Assembly: GCF_900566055.1 (NCBI RefSeq)
Contig: NZ_UPHQ01000222.1
Span: forward strand, 1 to 37,255
Origin: Mycobacterium innocens
Lineage (GTDB): Bacteria; Actinomycetota; Actinomycetes; Mycobacteriales; Mycobacteriaceae
Direction: 5' to 3'
Length of the DNA: 37,255 nucleotides
The position numbers and the translations under genes are program-made. Below are positions 34,513-37,255 of the stretch, piece after piece (position 1 is the first letter of the stretch; every line of letters begins with the position of its first letter). The notes beneath the pieces were generated by a model. It did no database searches, was not told where the DNA came from, and was given only the letters and a program-made list of their open reading frames with translations.

Positions 34513-34887
34513 GTGTCGAAGTCACAGTGGCCGCTGGCCGTCGAACCGGGATGCGCGTTTGCCCCGCTGGTGCGCGAGCCGCTCTCGGCCGAGTCGGCCA
34601 GTCGATTGGCGGCCACACTGAAGGCGCTGTCTGACCCGGTGCGGTTGCGCCTGTTGAGCGTGGTGGCCAGCCATACCGGCGGCGAGGCCTGCGTTTGCGA
34701 CTTATCCGCGGGGATCGAGGTGAGCCAGCCCACCATCTCCCACCACCTGAAAGTGCTACGCACCGCGGGATTGCTCTACTGCGAACGCCGTGGCTCATGG
34801 GTGTATTACCGGGTGAATCCGGCAGCGCTGCAACAACTATCACAGCTACTGGGAACCGACACCGTGAGTCCAGCCGCCGTCGTATGA
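34513..34887 (+). CDS. arsR: ArsR/SmtB-family metalloregulator
   Basis: A 124-residue winged-helix repressor that releases DNA on binding As(III), Sb(III) or a related metal. Core: LKALSDPVRLRLLSVVAS (helix 1-2), ACVCDLSAGIEVSQPTISHHLKVLRTAGLL (recognition helix-turn-helix) and the wing CERRGSWVYYRV. Candidate metal-binding cysteines are Cys60 and Cys62 (the CVC segment) plus Cys14 near the N-terminus. GTG at 34513 without a clear ribosome-binding site. It precedes arsC by 139 nt and likely controls the arsC-arsB genes, and perhaps cadI. Confidence 0.93.
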   Translation: MSKSQWPLAVEPGCAFAPLVREPLSAESASRLAATLKALSDPVRLRLLSVVASHTGGEACVCDLSAGIEVSQPTISHHLKVLRTAGLLYCERRGSWVYYRVNPAALQQLSQLLGTDTVSPAAVV

Positions 34888-35026
34888 ACACCGTCCCATT
34901 GCCGGGTGGCGGCTTGCTCAGATTGGCACCGACCGCCTACCCCGGTGCCACCCGCACGGCAGACGAACGTCGGCGTCCCACACGAACATTCTCGCGCTTC
35001 CGGCACTACTGACCGAAGGATTCGCC

Positions 35027-35698
35027 ATGACCGACAGTCCCGCATCCCTGACCCGGCACGTGCCCGGTGATCTCTCGGTGGATCATGAGCTGGCCCTGCG
35101 CACGGCAGTTGCCCGACTGCAGGATGAGTTCTCCGACGCATTCGGCGGCGAAACGATTGCACGGTTCCTGCATTCCTCCTATAACCAGTTCGCCGGGCGA
35201 GCCACGGTCGCGAACTTCTTGCCGCTCATCGCTGAACGGTTCGCTCGCCAACGCCTCATTGCACTAGCACGGGTCGAAGACAAGAGACGCAACGGCAAAC
35301 CAACTGTGCTGTTCTTGTGCACCCACAACGCGGGGCGTTCCCAAATGGCGCTCGGCTTCTTCACCCATCTTGCCGGGGATCGCGCGGTTGCATGGTCGGG
35401 CGGATCCGAACCCGGCGATGACATCAACCCTGCGGCACTCCAGGCCATGGCCGAGGTCGGCATTGACATCACGGGCGAATTTCCCAAGCCCTGGACCGAC
35501 GAAATCGTGCAAGCCGCCGATGTGATCGTGACTATGGGCTGCGGCGACGCCTGTCCTATGTTTCCTGGTCGTCGCTACGAGAATTGGGAGCTTCCCGACC
35601 CGGCAGGTCAATCCCTGGAGGCGGTGCGCCCTATCCGCGACGAGGTCGAAAAACGCGTTCGGCGTCTCTTGGACCAGCTGGACGTCCCACACCGATGA
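35027..35698 (+). CDS. arsC: Arsenate reductase ArsC, mycothiol-linked low-molecular-weight phosphatase type
   Basis: A 223-residue protein. An N-terminal three-helix domain (about 20-85, ALRTAVARLQDEF...FLHSSYNQFAGRATVANFLPLIAERFARQRL) precedes a low-molecular-weight tyrosine-phosphatase-like domain with the active-site loop FLCTHNAGRSQMA (nucleophile Cys98). The fused N-terminal helical domain is known from actinobacterial enzymes such as those of Corynebacterium, which form an arseno-mycothiol adduct. It would reduce arsenate to arsenite for export by the next gene. The ATG at 35027 has GAAGGA upstream. The arsenite exporter follows after 18 nt, so one operon is likely. Confidence 0.92.
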   Translation: MTDSPASLTRHVPGDLSVDHELALRTAVARLQDEFSDAFGGETIARFLHSSYNQFAGRATVANFLPLIAERFARQRLIALARVEDKRRNGKPTVLFLCTHNAGRSQMALGFFTHLAGDRAVAWSGGSEPGDDINPAALQAMAEVGIDITGEFPKPWTDEIVQAADVIVTMGCGDACPMFPGRRYENWELPDPAGQSLEAVRPIRDEVEKRVRRLLDQLDVPHR

Positions 35699-35716
35699 GA
35701 GCGAGGTCCTGAACAG

Positions 35717-36847
35717 ATGAGCATCAAACGCGACGCACCCGCGCCGGCAACGACGGACACGCATCTGGTGGGTCAGCTGTCGGTGGTGGACCGGTTCCTG
35801 CCGGTGTGGATCGCCCTCGCCATGGCAGCCGGGCTAGTGCTGGGGCGGGTGGTTCCGGGCCTGGGGAAAGCGCTGGGAGCGGTGTCAATTCACGGCACAA
35901 GCCTCCCGATCGCGATCGGCCTGCTGCTGATGATGTACCCCGTGCTGGCGAAGGTCCGCTACCGGGAGGTAGGGCGGATCACCGCTGACCGGCGAATGAT
36001 GACGGCCTCCCTGGCCCTGAACTGGATCATCGGTCCAGCCGTCATGTTCGCGCTGGCCTGGATGCTGCTGCCCGACCTGCCCGAATACCGCACCGGAGTG
36101 ATCCTTGTCGGCCTGGCCCGCTGTATCGCGATGGTGCTGATCTGGACCGACCTGGCCCGCGGTGACCGGGAGATGGCCGCCGTGCTGGTTGCGCTCAACG
36201 CGGTGTTCCAGGTGCTGGCCTACGCCGGGCTGGGGGTCTTCTACCTCAACATCCTGCCGGGCTGGCTAGGTCTGACGACCCAGAGCCTGCATGTGTCCTT
36301 CGTCGAGATCGCAGTGACGGTGGTGGTGTTCCTGGGTATCCCGCTGGTTGCCGGGTTCCTCACCAGGACGCTGGGCGAACGCGCCCGCGGCCAGGAGTGG
36401 TACGAGTCGCGGCTGCTGCCGCGCATCGCCCCGATTGCCTTGTACGGGCTGCTGTTCACGGTCGTGGTGTTGTTCGCCCTGCAGGGCAAGACGATCACGT
36501 CCCAGCCCCTGGATGTGGTCCGGATCGCGTTGCCGCTGCTGGTCTACTTCGCGGCGATGTGGTTCGGGGGGTTCGCCATCGGCCGGTGGCTGCACCTGTC
36601 CTATCCGCGCACCGCTGCGCTGGCGTTTTCCGCCGCCAGCAACGACTTCGAGCTGGCGATCGCGGTGGCGATCGGTGTGTTCGGCGTCACCTCCGGGGAG
36701 GCCCTGGCGGGAGTGGTCGGCCCGCTCATCGAAGTTCCGGTGCTGCTGGGCCTGGTCTATGTCGCCCTATGGCTCGGACGGCGGCTGGCGTGGCCCGAAG
36801 ATGCCGACACTGGCCCTGGTCCCCTAGCGCGGCCCCGCGCCAAGTGA
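35717..36847 (+). CDS. arsB: ACR3-family arsenite efflux transporter
   Basis: A 376-residue membrane protein with about ten transmembrane helices that exports arsenite (or antimonite). Family marks are the conserved cysteine in TM4 (GLARCIAMVLIWTDLA, Cys136) and the glutamate of the FSAASNDFELAIAVAI segment (Glu312). It belongs to the ACR3 group, not the unrelated ArsB fold, although arsB is the usual gene name. ATG at 35717 with GAGG upstream. It follows arsC closely. Its stop is immediately followed, in the same frame, by a flavoprotein fragment. Confidence 0.95.
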   Translation: MSIKRDAPAPATTDTHLVGQLSVVDRFLPVWIALAMAAGLVLGRVVPGLGKALGAVSIHGTSLPIAIGLLLMMYPVLAKVRYREVGRITADRRMMTASLALNWIIGPAVMFALAWMLLPDLPEYRTGVILVGLARCIAMVLIWTDLARGDREMAAVLVALNAVFQVLAYAGLGVFYLNILPGWLGLTTQSLHVSFVEIAVTVVVFLGIPLVAGFLTRTLGERARGQEWYESRLLPRIAPIALYGLLFTVVVLFALQGKTITSQPLDVVRIALPLLVYFAAMWFGGFAIGRWLHLSYPRTAALAFSAASNDFELAIAVAIGVFGVTSGEALAGVVGPLIEVPVLLGLVYVALWLGRRLAWPEDADTGPGPLARPRAK

Positions 36848-37056
36848 GTGCCCGGCACATCGCTGTCGGACAACGTGGCTACCTACGAGGAGCTGATTCT
36901 GTCGCGCGATCTGCCGGGGTCGATCATCATCGCGGGCTCTGGTGCGGTCGGTATGAAGTTCGGCTACGTGCTGACAAACTCAGGCGCCGAGATGACCATC
37001 GCGGAATTCGTGCCACGGGCGCTGCCTAACGAGGACACCGACACCTCCAAAGTGGT
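36848..37056 (+). pseudogene. Truncated flavin disulfide reductase fragment (dihydrolipoamide dehydrogenase-like)
   Basis: From a GTG abutting the arsB stop, about 70 codons read like the middle of a dihydrolipoamide dehydrogenase or mercuric-reductase-like flavoprotein. A TSLSDNVATYEELILSRDLP-type stretch is followed by the NAD-binding SIIIAGSGAVGMKFGYVL and EFVPRALPNEDTD. The N-terminal FAD domain with its redox CxxxxC and the C-terminal dimerisation domain are both missing, and GMKFG carries Lys where family members usually have Glu. Similarity stops near 37056 (SKVVK) and unrelated sequence follows. It is probably a relic of a reductase gene in the arsenic island. Confidence 0.75.
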
Positions 37057-37094
37057 CAAAAGTCGGTTAAACGGAAGTTACGGCTGCCTGGGCC

Positions 37095-37255
37095 TCAAAA
37101 TTTCATGCGGGTGTAGGTGACGCCGTGATGTGGGGCCGGCGACGCTTGTTGATCTTGATTTCGTGGTGCCGGGTAGGTTTCGGCGCCGCGTGTCGTGCGG
37201 TGACGCCGGGTTCCAGGTCCCGGTGGGGTTCGCTCCTTCCTGGGGTAGTCGCGAC
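37095..37255 (-). CDS. Possible C-terminus of an unidentified gene running off the window
   Basis: A minus-strand frame is open from the window edge to a TGA at 37097-37095, about 53 codons ending GVTYTRMKF. Composition is basic and Pro/Arg/Thr-rich, and no family is recognised. It lies directly after the point where the flavoprotein fragment loses similarity, so it may belong to an insertion sequence or other mobile gene. It may equally be chance open frame in GC-rich DNA. Confidence 0.25.
   Translation of the reverse strand, partial: RDYPRKERTPPGPGTRRHRTTRGAETYPAPRNQDQQASPAPHHGVTYTRMKF

Overview
The window is high-GC actinobacterial chromosome, almost certainly from a slow-growing Mycobacterium that is not M. 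tuberculosis itself. From 1 to about 22.3 kb, protein content, protein lengths and gene order match, in reverse, the M. tuberculosis H37Rv block that I know as Rv1056 to Rv1078 (pra, cbs, lipU, Rv1075c, fadA3, Rv1072, echA9, echA8, Rv1069c, Rv1066, Rv1065, lpqV, Rv1063c, Rv1062, Rv1061, Rv1060, Rv1059, fadD14, Rv1057, Rv1056). These locus assignments come from memory of sequence, size and order, not from a search.

Core block (1-22.3 kb). It holds lipid and acyl-CoA metabolism: thiolase FadA3, crotonases EchA9 and EchA8, acyl-CoA synthetase FadD14, esterases LipU and an SGNH hydrolase, two convergent patatins, and a membrane-anchored alpha/beta hydrolase. Sulfur metabolism is also represented: cystathionine beta-synthase, and a thiol-dioxygenase-like cupin translationally coupled to a rhodanese. 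Two differences from M. tuberculosis stand out. No PE_PGRS genes lie between the Rv1069c-like gene and the rhodanese gene, which overlap by 4 nt. An extra YtcJ-type amidohydrolase sits between the Rv1061-like and Rv1060-like genes.

Middle region (21.5-26.5 kb). Here are a DUF427 protein, a short stress-type protein, a dienelactone-hydrolase family enzyme, a deazaflavin-dependent nitroreductase-like protein, a lipoprotein with an esterase-like phytase domain, and an unrecognised integral membrane protein.

Accessory secreted-protein array (26.5-32.9 kb). This is the most novel part. Three tandem paralogues (27256, 28021, 29155) are predicted secreted proteins. Each has a near-identical twin C-x6-C helical-hairpin-like module, a Gly/Pro linker and a divergent four-cysteine C-terminal domain. 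A DUF3060-like lipoprotein lies between the second and third, and a lipoprotein carrying only the C-terminal domain follows. After these come a DUF5709-like acidic protein, a beta-propeller lipoprotein and another small secreted protein.

Arsenic/metal island (about 33.0-37.26 kb). A tRNA 3'-end fragment (33006-33030, minus strand) lies at the left edge, in the orientation expected of an attachment-site copy with the island to its right. Then come cadI behind an inverted-repeat operator, a decayed gap with a methyltransferase-like fossil, arsR, a mycothiol-type arsC, an ACR3 arsenite exporter, and a truncated flavin-disulfide-reductase fragment that breaks off into unrelated sequence near the window end.

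No CRISPR array, rRNA gene or complete tRNA gene was recognised.
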